A stretch of DNA of 32,544 nt, taken from assembly GCA_003339415.1 (NCBI GenBank), contig PDHQ01000354.1, forward strand, positions 1-32,544. Direction: 5' to 3'. The number at the start of each line of letters is the position of its first letter. Positions within the stretch are counted from its first letter, which is position 1. The stretch comes from Ophiocordyceps camponoti-saundersi (nom. inval.). Its lineage: Eukaryota > Ascomycota > Sordariomycetes > Hypocreales > Ophiocordycipitaceae. A program made the translations under genes and the position numbers. The notes below the pieces were generated by a model. It had not been told where the DNA came from, did no database searches, and saw only the letters and a program-made list of their open reading frames with translations. Of the stretch, positions 11,201 through 23,258 are shown piece after piece.

Positions 11201-11849
11201 AATAGCTTAATATATTATAAGCACTTTATAACTTTAACCGGATATTTAATTATAGATAATACTTAGCCTACTATTTATTCGATTTAATATAGTATAAGAT
11301 TTTATTTTAAACTTAATATTTAATAGCTATCCTTTAGATATAGCGACGTCTATTATTTAATAATACTTATATTTTATTAATAAGAAAGAGTATAATTTCC
11401 GTATATTATAAGTCTCCTAGCTAAGGGGATATAGCCGCTTAGAGGTAAGATACGTCTCTGCCTACTAGCAGTTTACCTAATAAGAGTTAAGTAGCCTTAA
11501 TAGTATCTAGCGCTAATATAATATAGCCCTCTATATTTAAAGCGTCGCTTTTTAAAGCGTTATATAATCTAAATATACTATCTATAATTCTAATAATCTT
11601 TATTATATTCGGGCGGTAGATATATTTAATATCTTATTCTTATAGAATATTAATCTACCTTATAACTTTACTATATATTTCCGCTATATTTATTATTAAG
11701 TTAATAATACCTTTATAATCTATATAGATCTTAAGGGGATATAGGGATATATTTACTATTTACTAGTATTCCTTAATTACGTAAATAATAGCTAATATTT
11801 CTTTTTTAGGTATAGAGTATCGCCGCTCCGAATTATTTAGCTAAAATAA

Positions 11850-12100
11850 TATCTATATAATAATTTTTATATCTTAGAAGTTAGAGTCTCTAATAAATAT
11901 TCCGTTAGGATAGTTATTAAGTTAGTAAAAGACGGCCCCGGTCCTAGTATTAGATATATCTATTACTAGGTAAAATTATATATTCGTTTATACTCCGAAT
12001 ATTACGTTATTTTAAATAGCTTAGTATAGGAATTATAAAGCTTCTGCCGCTTCTAGCGTTTAAATAGGTTTATCCTAATATTATACTTTTAGTTATATAG
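11850..12100 (-). pseudogene. gypsy-2 RNase H relic
   Basis: On the minus strand, LVIDISNTRTGAVFY at about 11940-11985 fits the 'ETDASxxxxGAVLSQ' motif that carries the first catalytic Asp of RNase H, with that Asp preserved. NNYPNGIFIRDSNF follows. It lies between RT and integrase, as expected. In-frame stops are present. Confidence 0.6.
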
Positions 12101-12349
12101 ATTACCGTCCCGATAAAGTTACCTTATTTACTTTTTTAAAGAACGCTTTCTTAATAAGTCTAGCCTTATTTACTTTCCCTAATATAAAACGATAAAGAAA
12201 TAAAGTTAGCTATAGCACCGTTTAAACTTCTTTTTAAGATTAAGGGGGATATTATTAAAAATAGTCTCCTAACTACGCAAATCTCTACTAATACTTAGTT
12301 CCTAAACGAAATCGCCTTACTTCTAATTTAAACTTAATTAATTCGGCTA

Positions 12350-12960
12350 TACTATTAAATAGCTTCGTTTTCTTACCTACGAGACTAATTAGCGCTTATA
12401 TTACTTTAGGGAAGTACTAATATCGGAGGAAATCGAAATATTTATTAAAGGTTTTACTTCTAAGGTTATAATCGTTAATATAAACGAATATTAACGTTAA
12501 GTATTTTATAGTAAAACCTAGTAATATTTAGTATTTAACCTTATCTGCTAATATTAATCTGCTAAACGTAATATCCTCGTACTTTATATACGTAAAGGGG
12601 GCGCTTATTAGTCTTTATAGTATATTAATATATTCCTATATACTATTAGGGGCGGTAAAGCCTATTTTATATATATCCTCTAGCTATATTAGGATTAACT
12701 AGAACTTATTAGATATATCTAGCTAAGAGAAAACTATCGGTTATCTAATATATACTTAGTTTAAATTAACCTCTAAATTATAATATAGATATCTTAGTTT
12801 TACCGTATTCTTATTAATATCGCGGTAATCGTAAACTATTCTCTAGGCCGCTAGGTCTAGTAAGTACTTCTTAACGAATAAAGTTCTAGCTACCTATTCC
12901 GTATTATCGCTAATAGGTCGAATAATATTTACTTCTTCTATTATTAGAAATACCTTACTT
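12350..12960 (-). pseudogene. gypsy-2 reverse transcriptase relic
   Basis: Minus-strand frames read LFVKKYLLDLAA and then RIVYDYRDINKNTVK at about 12800-12895, fitting the 'FVKKxDGSxRxxVDYRxLNxxTVK' block of gypsy RT. The catalytic box at 12471-12482 reads Y-I-N-D, with the first Asp lost to Asn. NLRSKTFNKYFDFL follows, fitting the 'SxTxEEHxxHL' helix. The whole domain is interrupted by stops. Confidence 0.8.
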
Positions 12961-14059
12961 ATAAAGATCCGTTTAGGCTTACTATACCTTATTTATTTAA
13001 ATACGGCTAACGTTACTCCCTCCTTTAATTTAATTCGATAAGTAATTAGTTATATAGGCCGAATCTCCTTAAAAGTAGAAATAAAGTAATCCTTATAAGT
13101 AAAATATAATCTTATAACCCTCTCTTTTTATTCTTCTATCTTAACGTAATCTTTTAGCGTAATAAAGCTTTATTTAAACTATACGTCGATTTCCCTAATC
13201 GGGGTATCTAATAGAGAATAAATAACTAGGTCTAAGGTAATACTTTTATAAGATATAGGTCTTAAAGTACTTATTATTATAGTACTTACCTATCTAAGAT
13301 ATAATACGTAGTTAATATCGTCCTTATTACTTATTTTCTCTTAGTTTATCCGATATCGGGGATATTTTAGAAGGTTTATTATATTTAGCTTATTATAGTT
13401 ATAGATTACCTTTTCTATATTACTCTTATTCCTAGCTATCTTATTTTCTTTCGGGTTAGCTAATTCTATTTTTAGTAATTCTTCTACTCCTCTAAGCTAT
13501 CTTAAATACTTAAGTAACTATTTATTCGTTAACTCCGGTTTCTCCGCTATCTATTTAAGACCTATTACCTTATATACTTTCTTCTATATAAACTTAGGTA
13601 ATATTACTTTTACCTACTTACTAATAAATACTACTAGCTTTCGCTAGATCTAGGGCTATAATATTTTATCTATCTTCTTTTATACCGTTTTTAGCTACCT
13701 CGCTATTTAGCCCTTATAGAAGGCAGCTCTTAGTTTTTTAGAGAGTTTTACTTTACCTAGGAGGCTAGTTATTTAATAATAGTAAATAAAATATCTTTAA
13801 CCTTTTCTAAAATAAGCTTATTATCTTCGATAAATATAATCTTATTTTTATTATTAGCGACCGCTTTTAGATATTTAGGGGCTTACGGCGTTTTCCTATC
13901 TAGCTTAAATAAATTAAGTGCTAGGAAAATCGGAATAATCTAAGTAATACCTTTTAAGCTAGTAATCTCTAGCTATTCTTTTACGTAGTATTTTACGGCC
14001 TTAACGCGTCTTAGCTATACGCGGCTTAATAGAATATCTTAATTATCGTAATCTCCTAG

Positions 14060-14260
14060 CATATATATTTTTACGTTAGCTAAGATTCCTACTATAACTA
14101 CTTAAAAGTAAGTAACTTTTTTAATAATTATAAGTTTATTATTCGCTATTTTAACTATACTTAGTTAAGGTAACTAAATTATAAGGAGGGCGTTATTAGC
14201 TATAAAAGCCTTATTAACTAGATCGACTATAAAGCCTCTATTTAATATAATAATAATATA
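14060..14260 (-). pseudogene. possible gypsy-2 aspartic protease relic
   Basis: The minus-strand frame reads NRGFIVDLVNKAFIANNALL at about 14180-14240. It resembles the retropepsin 'DSGATxxxI' flap-side motif in position and hydrophobic pattern. The catalytic triad itself reads N-R-G rather than D-S/T-G, so the identification is tentative. It lies upstream of RT, where protease belongs. Confidence 0.35.
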
Positions 14261-14299
14261 CCGATAACCTTTAATATAGCCTTTAATATACCTTAATAT

Positions 14300-16960
14300 T
14301 AATAAGATAGCTTTAGCTAGCGCTATAATATCTCTCTAAACTACCTAATTAAGCGTATTATAGGATAGAATATCCGCTAGCGGGTTTTATAATTCGAATA
14401 GTTAGATAAGATTCGTAATAACCTCCTTACCTTTCGGGGACTTAATCTTCTTCCGATATTATATTAATCTATTAAGTTATATATAAATCGATAATATAAC
14501 CTAAAGTAATTAAAAGATACTTAATATTACCGGGGTATTTTTTAACTTATCTCCTAGTTTAAATAGCGGAATATTATATTCTTTTATAGCTCGGATTTTC
14601 TCTAACTTATATTATTTTTTAACTAGCTTAGGCTCTTAAGGGTAAGTCTAAATTTCTACTTCTAAGGGTAGTAACTAAGTAGTTAGTTTTAAGATAGGCC
14701 TAGGAATAGTTAGAGTTAGTACGTCTTTTAAAGCCGGGCCTTCCTTAGTATTATTATTAGGCTCCGTGCTTAGTATAACTAATCGGCGATAAATTTCCTA
14801 CTTTAATTTATCCCGTTATAGTTTATCTAAGTTATCTAAGTTAAATTCTACTCTAGGGCGCGGTTTAGTTACGCGGCTTTATATAAGTTAAGAAGTTAGC
14901 ACTATCTTTTCTTTCTAATAAGAGGTTTAAATATTAGGTCTCTAAGCGGTATAAGTTTATCCCTATATAGAATTAATATCGGGTATAGTAAGATTTAAAG
15001 CTTTTCTATCTAAACTTTTTACTATAAGTAGTACTAGTAATATCCTAATTATATATCCTATTAGTAGTTAAATACTTATATCTAAACTAATAACCGTTAA
15101 ATTTTTTACTAATAGTTTAGGGCTAATACCTTAACGTAGTTACTAGCGTCTCTATTCCTTTATCTCCTCCACGTAAGTTTCCTAATAAGCTTTCCGCTAT
15201 TAAAACGCTTCTTTATTAAATAGAGCTATAAATAGATAATTATAGCTTATATAGCCTTATTCGTTATATTTAAAGTATTATTATAGATTTAGGTTAGGAG
15301 GTTAGTATCTAAGTCCTATACCCGGTAATCTAAGGGCTTAGGGTTACTATTATAACATATTCGAAAAATTCTATAATAGATATCCTTAATTTTATACTTA
15401 AGTATTAGTTTATCTAAGTATACTTTATATACTCGAATATCCGCTAATAAGATAGCCTCCTAAGTTTTATAAGTATTTACTTAACTTACTTACTATTATA
15501 ATATTAGATTATTTTATTAGTTTAGCTATCTTAGTTATTATCTCCTATTACTTAGCTATTACTTTTTACGGATCTATTTTTATAGCTAGCACTCCGTTAG
15601 TATCTCTCTTAATCTTTTTAGATATTATATCGCGTAGGACGGTAGGTTATATATAGTAAGTCGAATATTAGACTATATTAGGCTTACCGTCGCTATTAAT
15701 AACTTTTATTTACTATTAACGTAGAGGCGCTTAATAACGGCCCGCTTATACTATTTATCCTTCTTAGCGTTTTTAGTTATCTAATTTAAAAAGTTAGTAA
15801 GTAGAATCCGTTAAGTTTCTAATTTTACTTAGCTATAAAGAGCCTCCGCTTATTTCGTATAATTAGCTAGTAATTCTCCTTTCTTATAACCGAACTTATA
15901 CGCCTTTATAATAAGGGTACTCTCTATAACTAAGTTTACCTTTTTAAACTTATTTATAAATAAAGTTACTAACTTAGACTAGGTCTAATCTTCGTTATCT
16001 AACTTATTATACTAGTTAGTAGCCTTACTATAAAGACCTAAAAAGAAGATCTCCCTAACGATAATATTATACGTCTCTCTTTAAATACCTAATAATACTA
16101 TATTAGTATTATACTAATCGAGGTACCTTTTAGCTAAAATATTTTTCGGGTATCTAGTAAATAGCTTAAGCCCTAATAGTAAAGTTAACGCTATTATAAT
16201 ATAACGCTTACCCTTTAGTTTAGTAATACTCCTTTATATTAGTATTAGGTATATAATTATTAGATTAGTTTAACTTACTAAGGGAAAAGGATAAAGTAGA
16301 CGATATAATAAACTTTCTAACAAACTAAGTAAACCTTATAATAAACTTATATCTATATCTAATATTATTTTCTAATTTTTTACCTTAGGGCACTCCTTAA
16401 GTATACTCTAATAACTTACCTTTACCTATAATACTTATAATTACTAAATATTTAGCGGAACCGAGTCTTCTTTTATTAAATATATCTATTTTTTTAAATT
16501 AAAAAACTTCTAGCGTTAATCTATCTAGGAAGATTATACGCCCCTAATCTTTTTTACTTACTTATCCCGATATTCTTCTTATCTTAATTACCTTCGGCGA
16601 TAATAAAGAAAGGAAAAAAAAGGGAAGACTATCCGTACTTACGGGGTCTTCTTATATTCTCTCGTTCTCTTTCCCCCCTTATTCTCGCTTATATAGTCCT
16701 TCTTACCTTACTTACTATAGGGCCGCTTTTCCGGTAATAATAGGTAGCTATAGCTAAACTTACTTTAGGTAGCTCCCGCTTAACTTAATTAGAACTCGCT
16801 TCGCTTCCTAATTTAGTAATCTACCGAAATCCTTAAATACTTAGCTATCGTTATTAAACGATATTATTATATTAATTTTATAGCTTATATAGTAACGCGC
16901 TATATCTTAGTCTTATTATTATAAAATCCCTCGATCGGTCTTAAATTATAGGATTAGATT
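14300..16960 (-). other. 5' third of gypsy-2, presumed gag and leader
   Basis: By position this should be gag and the 5' leader. Minus-strand frames of 20-30 codons are readable (around 15580-15720), but I recognised no capsid motif or zinc knuckle. The pyrimidine-rich block 16560-16730 includes the inverted repeat GAAGAC/GTCTTC at about 16625-16655. Nothing else stands out. Confidence 0.35.
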
Positions 16961-16998
16961 AGATCGTATAAGGTTATATATTAGGGTATTAGTAGTCG

Positions 16999-17222
16999 TG
17001 ATCCCTTTTATATTAGTCTTATAGTAAGTCTAATAATAATAATAATTCCTCTAAGTCCCCTTTTCCTCTCCCCCTATCCCTTGTCCCCTTATGCCTTGTC
17101 CTCTAACGCCTGATCCCTTTTATATTAGTCTTATAGCAAGTCTAATAATAATAATAATTCCTCTAAGTCCCCTTTTCCTCTCCCCCCATCCCTTGTCCCC
17201 TCATGCCTTGTCCTCTAACGCC
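16999..17222. repeat. 112-bp tandem duplication with unusually low RIP
   Basis: Two adjacent 112-base units (16999-17110 and 17111-17222) differ at only three bases. At 17025, 17075 and 17090 the left copy has T where the right copy has C, each time in a CpA context. Both copies keep all their TpG sites (TGATCCC, TTGTCC, ATGCC), which is rare in this window. The duplication sits exactly between gypsy-2 and truncated gypsy-3. A 75-codon ATG frame crossing it (17091-17318) is not a gene. Confidence 0.95.
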
Positions 17223-17234
17223 TGCCTAACATAC

Positions 17235-18010
17235 CTTAAGGTTTTTTATAGCTTTAAAGTATTCCGCTATTTATTCCTAAAAGGCGTTTTTTTAATAGGG
17301 ATATTAGTAGCTTCGTAATCTAAGTAAACTAAGAGATCTAAATTTAATAAAAGCTTACTAAGCTTAAAAAATATCTAATTTAATAAATTAAGTTATAAGT
17401 AACCTAGCTTTTAAGTTTTTTAACCTTATAGTTAACTAGCTTCCTCTTATAAAAGCTTACTATAAACCTTATAAGTTTTATTAATTCTTAATACTAGCGA
17501 GATTTCTTCCTAATAACTATATAGCTTACTAGCTTAATATTAATAAGGACCTTATTAATATTAATAAGGTGTTTATAAATAAAGCGTTTAATTCCTAGCC
17601 TTACTTCCTTATTATTATATATAGTTTCTAATCCCCTAATAAGGATATTATCTATAAAGATATTATAAACCTTTAAGATAAGATTAAATAATATTTACTA
17701 TATAACCCTTATAAATTAATTTACTAAGTTTATAGCCCTTATTAGTATAGTATATTAACGGAAGAAACTAATTAATATTATAAAAATTATATAATTTCGG
17801 CTTTTTAGGTTTAGAGGTATTTAATTATACCTTAAAAAGAGGTTTAGGAGTATTAAAACCTTATATATTATAAATTATTTATTAAACTTATTAGTATAGG
17901 GGGGCGGGTTAGCGTCTTATATAGTATAGCTATTAAGTATTATTATAAAGTTAATAAGCTAAACCCCTCTATCTTTTTTAGCTACTATTATATAGTAATT
18001 ATAATAAGAG
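17235..18010 (-). pseudogene. gypsy-3 reverse transcriptase relic, cut at its 3' end
   Basis: The minus-strand frame starts at about 18005 with AKKDRGV and continues LINFIIILNSYTI-stop-DANPPPYT. This fits the fungal gypsy group with 'RxINDxxxLNxxTIRDAxLPP'. The catalytic box at 17647-17658 reads F-I-D-N (second Asp lost). It is followed by GIKRFIYKHLINI and the 'GxxIS' thumb region, then KKLKS-stop-V and RYFLSLVSFY. The last recognisable residues lie near 17240, right beside the tandem duplication. Many former Gln and Trp codons read as stops. Confidence 0.75.
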
Positions 18011-20199
18011 GCGTAATTAAGTTTTAAAACCCTATATATACCCTATTTTTAAGTAGTTTAACTACTTATAAAAGTATAGCTTTAGGGATATTAACTAGCT
18101 TTGCCTACTAAGCCTTATATTTAATAATTTTAAATATAATAGAAAGCGTAACTAATTAATCTACTTATTCTTTTTTACTATAATTCTAAGCTAAGGCGGC
18201 CTCCTTATTCATACGTATAGCGTAAAATATAGCTTACTTATTATTAGATAGTATTATAATTATTTATTCTTATATATTAACTAATTAATTAGGGGTTAGT
18301 TTATAACTTTTCGCGATTTTAAAAAATTTACTAGTAATATTTTTATTAAATAGTTTATTATTATAAATATCTTTTTTAACTATACTTTATTTCCTAGCTT
18401 TCTAGCTAAAATTACCTTTTAAGATAAATCTATCTAAGCGGATATTATTATAAAGTACCTTCTTATTAGCTTTCTTTTTATATATTATATTTATAAAAGC
18501 TACTAATGAAAGGCGCGCTTTATTATTATTAGTTTCCTCCTATTAGATAATTAAGAGTATTTAAGTAACTTTAGCCTTTATTTTTATATTTCCTTTCTTA
18601 TTTAATAAGTTTAAGATATTAGATAATATTTTAATTAATAAAGGTAATATTATAGCGTACTCCTAATTAATTTATTATTAGTTAATTTTATCTAAGTTTT
18701 AGTTAGTAATATCTTATTACTTATTAGCTTACGTAACTACTTAATTACTTTTTCTATTTTATATAATTTTATTTAAAATAAAGAAAACTAACTCCTTTTT
18801 TTAGTAAATTATTACCCCTTAAAGTGCTAACCCCTTTTCCTCTTTTTTCCTTATAAGGAGGGGCCTTAATCCTTATTAGGGAAAATCGCCGCTACTTCTA
18901 ATAGCTAATATAATAACGTTAATAAAAGCTAAGCTTAAGAAGGGAATAGGTTATTTATTATCTTATATAGGTAATCTCGCTATAAGGGTAATAATTTAGG
19001 TTAATTTAAAAATATACTAAATATAAAGATCCTTAGTCCTTATTTAGTAATTAAATATTAGCTAAGTAAGGCGAATAAATAATATACCTAAGATAAAGAG
19101 AATAAGTATATTATTATAATAAATAAAGATTTAGATAAGTATATAAATAAAATTTATAAAAATAATAATATTTAAGATAGCTACTAACTAAGTTAATTTC
19201 TTATTAAAAGATATTATATTAACTAAGATAAGGTAATATTTAAAGTTAAATTTATAAGCGTAGTAAGAGGTAATAATATTTATCTCGGCCCCTATATTAA
19301 GAAATACTAATATAAAAGTAATATCTATATTACTAACGCGGACCTATATATAAGGGAGGTCTTATATTATTTTTAGTATATTAAAAGATAAGATATATAT
19401 ATAAATACCGAGGGGTCTAAATATAGGTATTAGAGGAAACTTAAGATTCCTAAGAATGAAAATTTCTAAGTTTATAATATAGTTTTCTCTATTTTCTTTA
19501 TATATAATCTCCTTAAGGGTATAATAATTAAATAGTTCTATTAGAATATAGTTACCTTTAAGGATAATAAAGTTTATATTTAGCTTAATATAAATATTAT
19601 TAAAGAAAGATATAAAGCTATAGTTAAGAAAGTAGTTTATATATTTAAGAATTATAATAATATTAATAGTACTAAAGCTAGCTTAGCTAGTTAAGGGCTA
19701 ATTAACTAATTTCTTAATAAAGATTTCCTTAAATTTAAAAGTCTTATAGTTAAGGTATTTAGCCTTATTAACTAATATTTAAGAGACCTTAATATTAAGT
19801 TCCGGGTTTATTATAATTAAGTTTATTAGTCTAACTAAAACTTTCTTTCTAATAATCTTATTTATAATTAAATTAGTAATCTTATCGTATTAATTAATAA
19901 CTTTTACCTTAGAACGTAAGTAAGTAGCGGCTAAGAGGGCTTCGTTTTAGATTTTCTTCTACTTAATAATAGCTTATTTTTATTATATAACTTCCTAAGT
20001 ATAAGTAGTTAAAGTCGGTTTACTAGTAAATCGTAGAGTACTAGGAGGGGAAGGGGTTTATAAAACCTTATCCTTAATCGGGCTCTTTTTAACCTTTAGG
20101 CGCTTAAGCTTATAAGCGCTAACTATAGCTTAGATAAAGTTAATCTTAATTATTTAATCTAATAGCCCTAAGTTCCGCTATATAATAATAAGAGATATA

Positions 20200-21650
20200 A
20201 TAAGTGCCGGGTTTTTATTTTTTTATAGTGCTAGGAGGGTTTATCTAGCTATATTATTATAATCCGTAAAGGTAAAAATTATCTTTTATTTTTTCTTATT
20301 TAGAGACTAATTATAATTATTAATAATAAAGCTTTTAACTTTTAGGATTAAGTTTAATATAAAGGATCCTAGCTAGTTCTTAACTTAATATATTAATAAA
20401 TATTTAATATAGCTTCCTACTTTAATAAATTTATAAGGAAAACTTAGTAATATAATAATATAAAAAATATATAATTTAAAAAAGAGCTTTCTAGTTTTAA
20501 GGTTATAATAAGCGAAGCTTAGTTCCTTATTATAAGTTATTAAAGGGTAATTATTAGCGTAATAAGTAGGTTTATTATAATAATAATACTTATAACCCTT
20601 TTTACTTAAGATTATATTAATATTTAATTTATTATTAGATTTATCTATTTTATATATTATAATATTAATAGTAATAAGGGATTTACCTTACTAAGTTTTA
20701 TAAGTTAAGGTATTTTAATTCTTAACCTTATTAGCTTAGCTATAAATTTTATCTTATATATTAGCTAAGTTAATAAAGAGAGTACTTATTTACTTAGCTA
20801 AGTTATTAATAGCTACGCTTTTAGGGTTACTATACTGCCCCTTATTAATAGTCTTCGTATAGGTTTTTTTATAAATCTTTTCTAAGGTTATTAGTCGCTT
20901 TTCTTTTAGAAAGAGCTTAATAGCCTTTTCCTAACCTTAACGAAGCTTTTAATTATAAAGATCTATAGTAAGCTAATAGCGTAAATCTTTAAGATAAGGT
21001 TTAAGGTAGCTTTAGATACTTTTTATAAGCTAGCTATAAGGTATAGCTATTATATTTTTATAAGTAGAATTATTCCTCTTAAGGATTCTAACCCGGACTT
21101 TTTTTAGTAAGGTATAAAAAATATTTTTAAATTTAGTAATAGTAAGCTTATAATTAGTTCCGTATTTCTTACGGTAAAGATAATCGTAAGTTTAAATCTA
21201 ATTAAAATCTTATTTTATAATTTTAAGTTTCTTTATATTATAGTTCCTAATCTTTTATTTAAAATACCTTTCTAAGCTAAGTTTAATATATTATAATATT
21301 TAATTATAATATTCTTAGCTACCTTTTAAAGCTAGTCTTTAGTTAAGATTTTTATATTTATTATTTCTTTATTATTAATATAATCTTTAAGCTATTTAAC
21401 TATTATAGCGTTTTTAATATTTATATTTTTTATCTTTCTTTTAAAGTAGTTAAGAAACTTAGTTATATTCTAACTAGTAAACTTTATAATAAGCGGTAAA
21501 GCTAGCTAGATATTAATAATTTAAGTTTTCTTAATTATCTTATTTTTAGAAGTTATTATCTTAATTTTTATACTATTAAGGCTAGTTAAATAAGTACGAT
21601 TAATTAGTTAAGCTAAGTTTTTAGAAGAAAAAGGGGTATAAATCTTAGAA
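20200..21650 (-). pseudogene. gypsy-3 gag relic with zinc knuckle
   Basis: On the minus strand, a CCHC box with exact C-x2-C-x4-H-x4-C spacing lies at 20547-20588, but all four ligands read Tyr (Y-YY-Y-NKPT-Y-YANN-Y), followed by Pro as in many gag knuckles. Upstream, lysine- and asparagine-rich frames such as NYFKRKIKNINIKNAIIVK (about 21400-21450) are consistent with a capsid domain. No start or open frame survives. Confidence 0.65.
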
Positions 21651-22000
21651 AGGTAGGGTAATTAGTTTTATAATAAAATAATATTTTATTATAATATAGC
21701 TATTTTAGAAAAAGAAAAGATAAGAATAATACTCCTTAGATAATAATATAAGATATAAGCTTAGGAGAAGATAAGAAATAGAAGAGATAAGATACTAAAG
21801 TAAAAAAGCTTATAAAAGATAAGGATAAGCTAAAAAAATATATATAAAATTAATCTACTTAAAAAAACTATTTATAAGCTATTAATATTATATTATAATA
21901 ATAATCGATTATTAATTAAGTAGTTATAATTATCTAATATCTTAGATTTTCTTTTTAAAAAAGTAATATTTTTAAAAATAAGTTAGTAAAGTAAGATCGC

Positions 22001-22885
22001 GGTTTTTATTTATAATTTAAGCTTAATTTAACTATTATTTTTCTTGTTTAATATAAGGGTATTACCTTATAAGCGGTCTTTATATTAATTAATTATATTA
22101 AATAACCTTTACTTTTTTATTAACCCCCGCTTTAGTTATAATTATATAAATAACCGGCCTATATCTAAAAATAGAGTCCCTTTTACTAATATTAAAAATA
22201 TAACTTATTTTTTTACTTTCTAATTAGTTTATTATAATTTATAAGGGGTTACTATTATCTTAACGCTACCTTTTTTAGTTATCGAAGCCTAAATAGATTA
22301 TACCTTAGAGATTAATTTTAGTAAAGGAAGAAAGATACCCTAAGCGAGCGTAATAAATACTTAAGGGGCGTAAGTTTTTAAATAACTAAAGTCTTTAACT
22401 AATATAAAGGGGGATCTCTAACCGTAAAGAGAGGGGCTAGATAGTAATTCTCTATAAGGGGGATAATAAAAAGTTATTTTCCCTTATAAAAATAAGAAAA
22501 GAAAGAGAGAGAAAGATAGGAATTATTTAATTAAATATTAAAGATTTTAAAATATATATTTAAATTAGTAATTTAGGATATAAAAATATAAAATTTAAAA
22601 TAAAGTTATAATTCTATTTAGTAGAGTTTTTACTATAAATCCTCTCTAAGATTTAATGTATAATATATAATTTTTAAGATAGCTAAGAAAATAAGCTTAA
22701 AGACTAATTCTTACTTAATTTTACTTTTCTAATAAGGAAACTAAACTACGCTATATACCTAGTAATAGCCCCTATCTTACTATTATTACCTTTTTAGTCT
22801 TTAAGTATAGAAGTATCTAAAAACTAAAAGGACTTAAGGGACTATTTAATTATAGTTTATATAAGCTTTTTAATAATATACTATC
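22001..22885. other. unassigned AT-rich DNA
   Basis: I recognised no coding motif. It may contain the leader or 5' LTR of gypsy-3, but no second copy is visible to prove that. A purine-rich stretch (GAAAAGAAAGAGAGAGAAAG, about 22490-22515) and short GC-richer patches around 22330-22440 are the only landmarks. Confidence 0.4.
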
Positions 22886-22888
22886 TTA

Positions 22889-23230
22889 GTTTAGCGTTAT
22901 TTCTCTTAAAGCGTGTCCTTTACCGCTGCTAAAATAGCTTAAGGCGGTAGTAGCGGTAAGCGCTAATATTATTATTTTTTTAATAGCCTTTATAGCTAAA
23001 ATTATTTTCTTTTTAATATAAATATTAAACTTAACTATGAGGTATTTTAACTTATTAATAGCTTTAGTTATACTTATTATTATTATATTTAGCTTCTCGC
23101 TTATATTAATAATATTAACTAAAATATTACTAAAAGCTATTTTAATATGCTTAAAAATATTATATAGTAACTTAAGTACTTTTATTACTTTATTTAAATT
23201 AGTAAAGATTAAAGTAGCCTTACTTAAGTC
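22889..23230 (-). pseudogene. 114-codon open frame on the minus strand, unknown family
   Basis: This is the longest stop-free coding-like stretch I found. It runs from just after a TAG at 23231-23233 to a TAA at 22886-22888, with no ATG near its upstream end. It reads as a lysine/isoleucine/leucine-rich, probably helical sequence. Parts are LSKATLIFTNLNKVIKVL near the start, INISEKLN in the middle and FSSGKGHALREITLN at the end. Upstream the same frame continues past single TAA/TAG codons to about 23320, as if Gln and Trp codons had been mutated. I cannot assign it. The 73-codon ATG frame on the plus strand (23037-23258) overlaps it and is probably its shadow. Confidence 0.4.
22920..22959. 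other. short imperfect inverted repeat
   Basis: TACCGCTGCT (22921-22930) pairs with AGTAGCGGTA (22949-22958) with one mismatch, around an 18-base loop. It is GC-richer than its surroundings and lies inside the unassigned minus-strand frame. It may reflect the coding sequence rather than a functional hairpin. Confidence 0.4.
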
Positions 23231-23258
23231 CTATTTAATATTATATATATTTTTATAA

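Larger units (their letters stand above)
9066..16998 (-). mobile_element. gypsy-2: RIP-inactivated Ty3/gypsy element of a second family
   Basis: From right to left, the minus strand carries a putative gag/protease region, RT, RNase H and integrase, in the Ty3/gypsy order. No frame is open. Outer limits are estimates: the left limit is where the LINE ends and the right limit is the 112-bp tandem duplication. I saw no pair of LTRs and no target duplication, so one or both termini may be lost. It retains more CpG (TCG, ACG, GCG) than gypsy-0, which suggests it is younger or less heavily mutated. Confidence 0.7.
17223..22000 (-). mobile_element. gypsy-3: truncated Ty3/gypsy element of a third family
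   Basis: The minus strand carries gag with a zinc knuckle (right) and RT (left). The element stops at about 17235, at the junction of RT with RNase H, so RNase H, integrase and 3' LTR are missing. The 5' limit is uncertain; coding relics fade near 21650-22000 and no LTR pair is visible. Its RT block differs from those of gypsy-1 and gypsy-2. The part between RT and gag (18010-20200) should hold protease and linker sequence, but I could not place motifs there. Confidence 0.7.

Noticed and set aside
9066..16998. LTR pair for gypsy-2
   Set aside because: I compared 9066-10060 with 16100-17000 by eye and found no convincing direct repeat. A computed self-alignment could still reveal one.
17091..17318. 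75-codon ATG frame on the plus strand
   Set aside because: It straddles the 112-bp tandem duplication and adjacent pol relic. It is low-complexity (Ser/Pro/Leu/Ile) and survives only because the C/T-rich block lacks stops. It has no motif and no homology in context.
23037..23258. 73-codon hydrophobic ATG frame on the plus strand, like a membrane peptide
   Set aside because: The Ile/Leu run is what AT-rich DNA gives by chance. It overlaps, on the opposite strand, a longer and more varied 114-codon frame, so it is probably a shadow.
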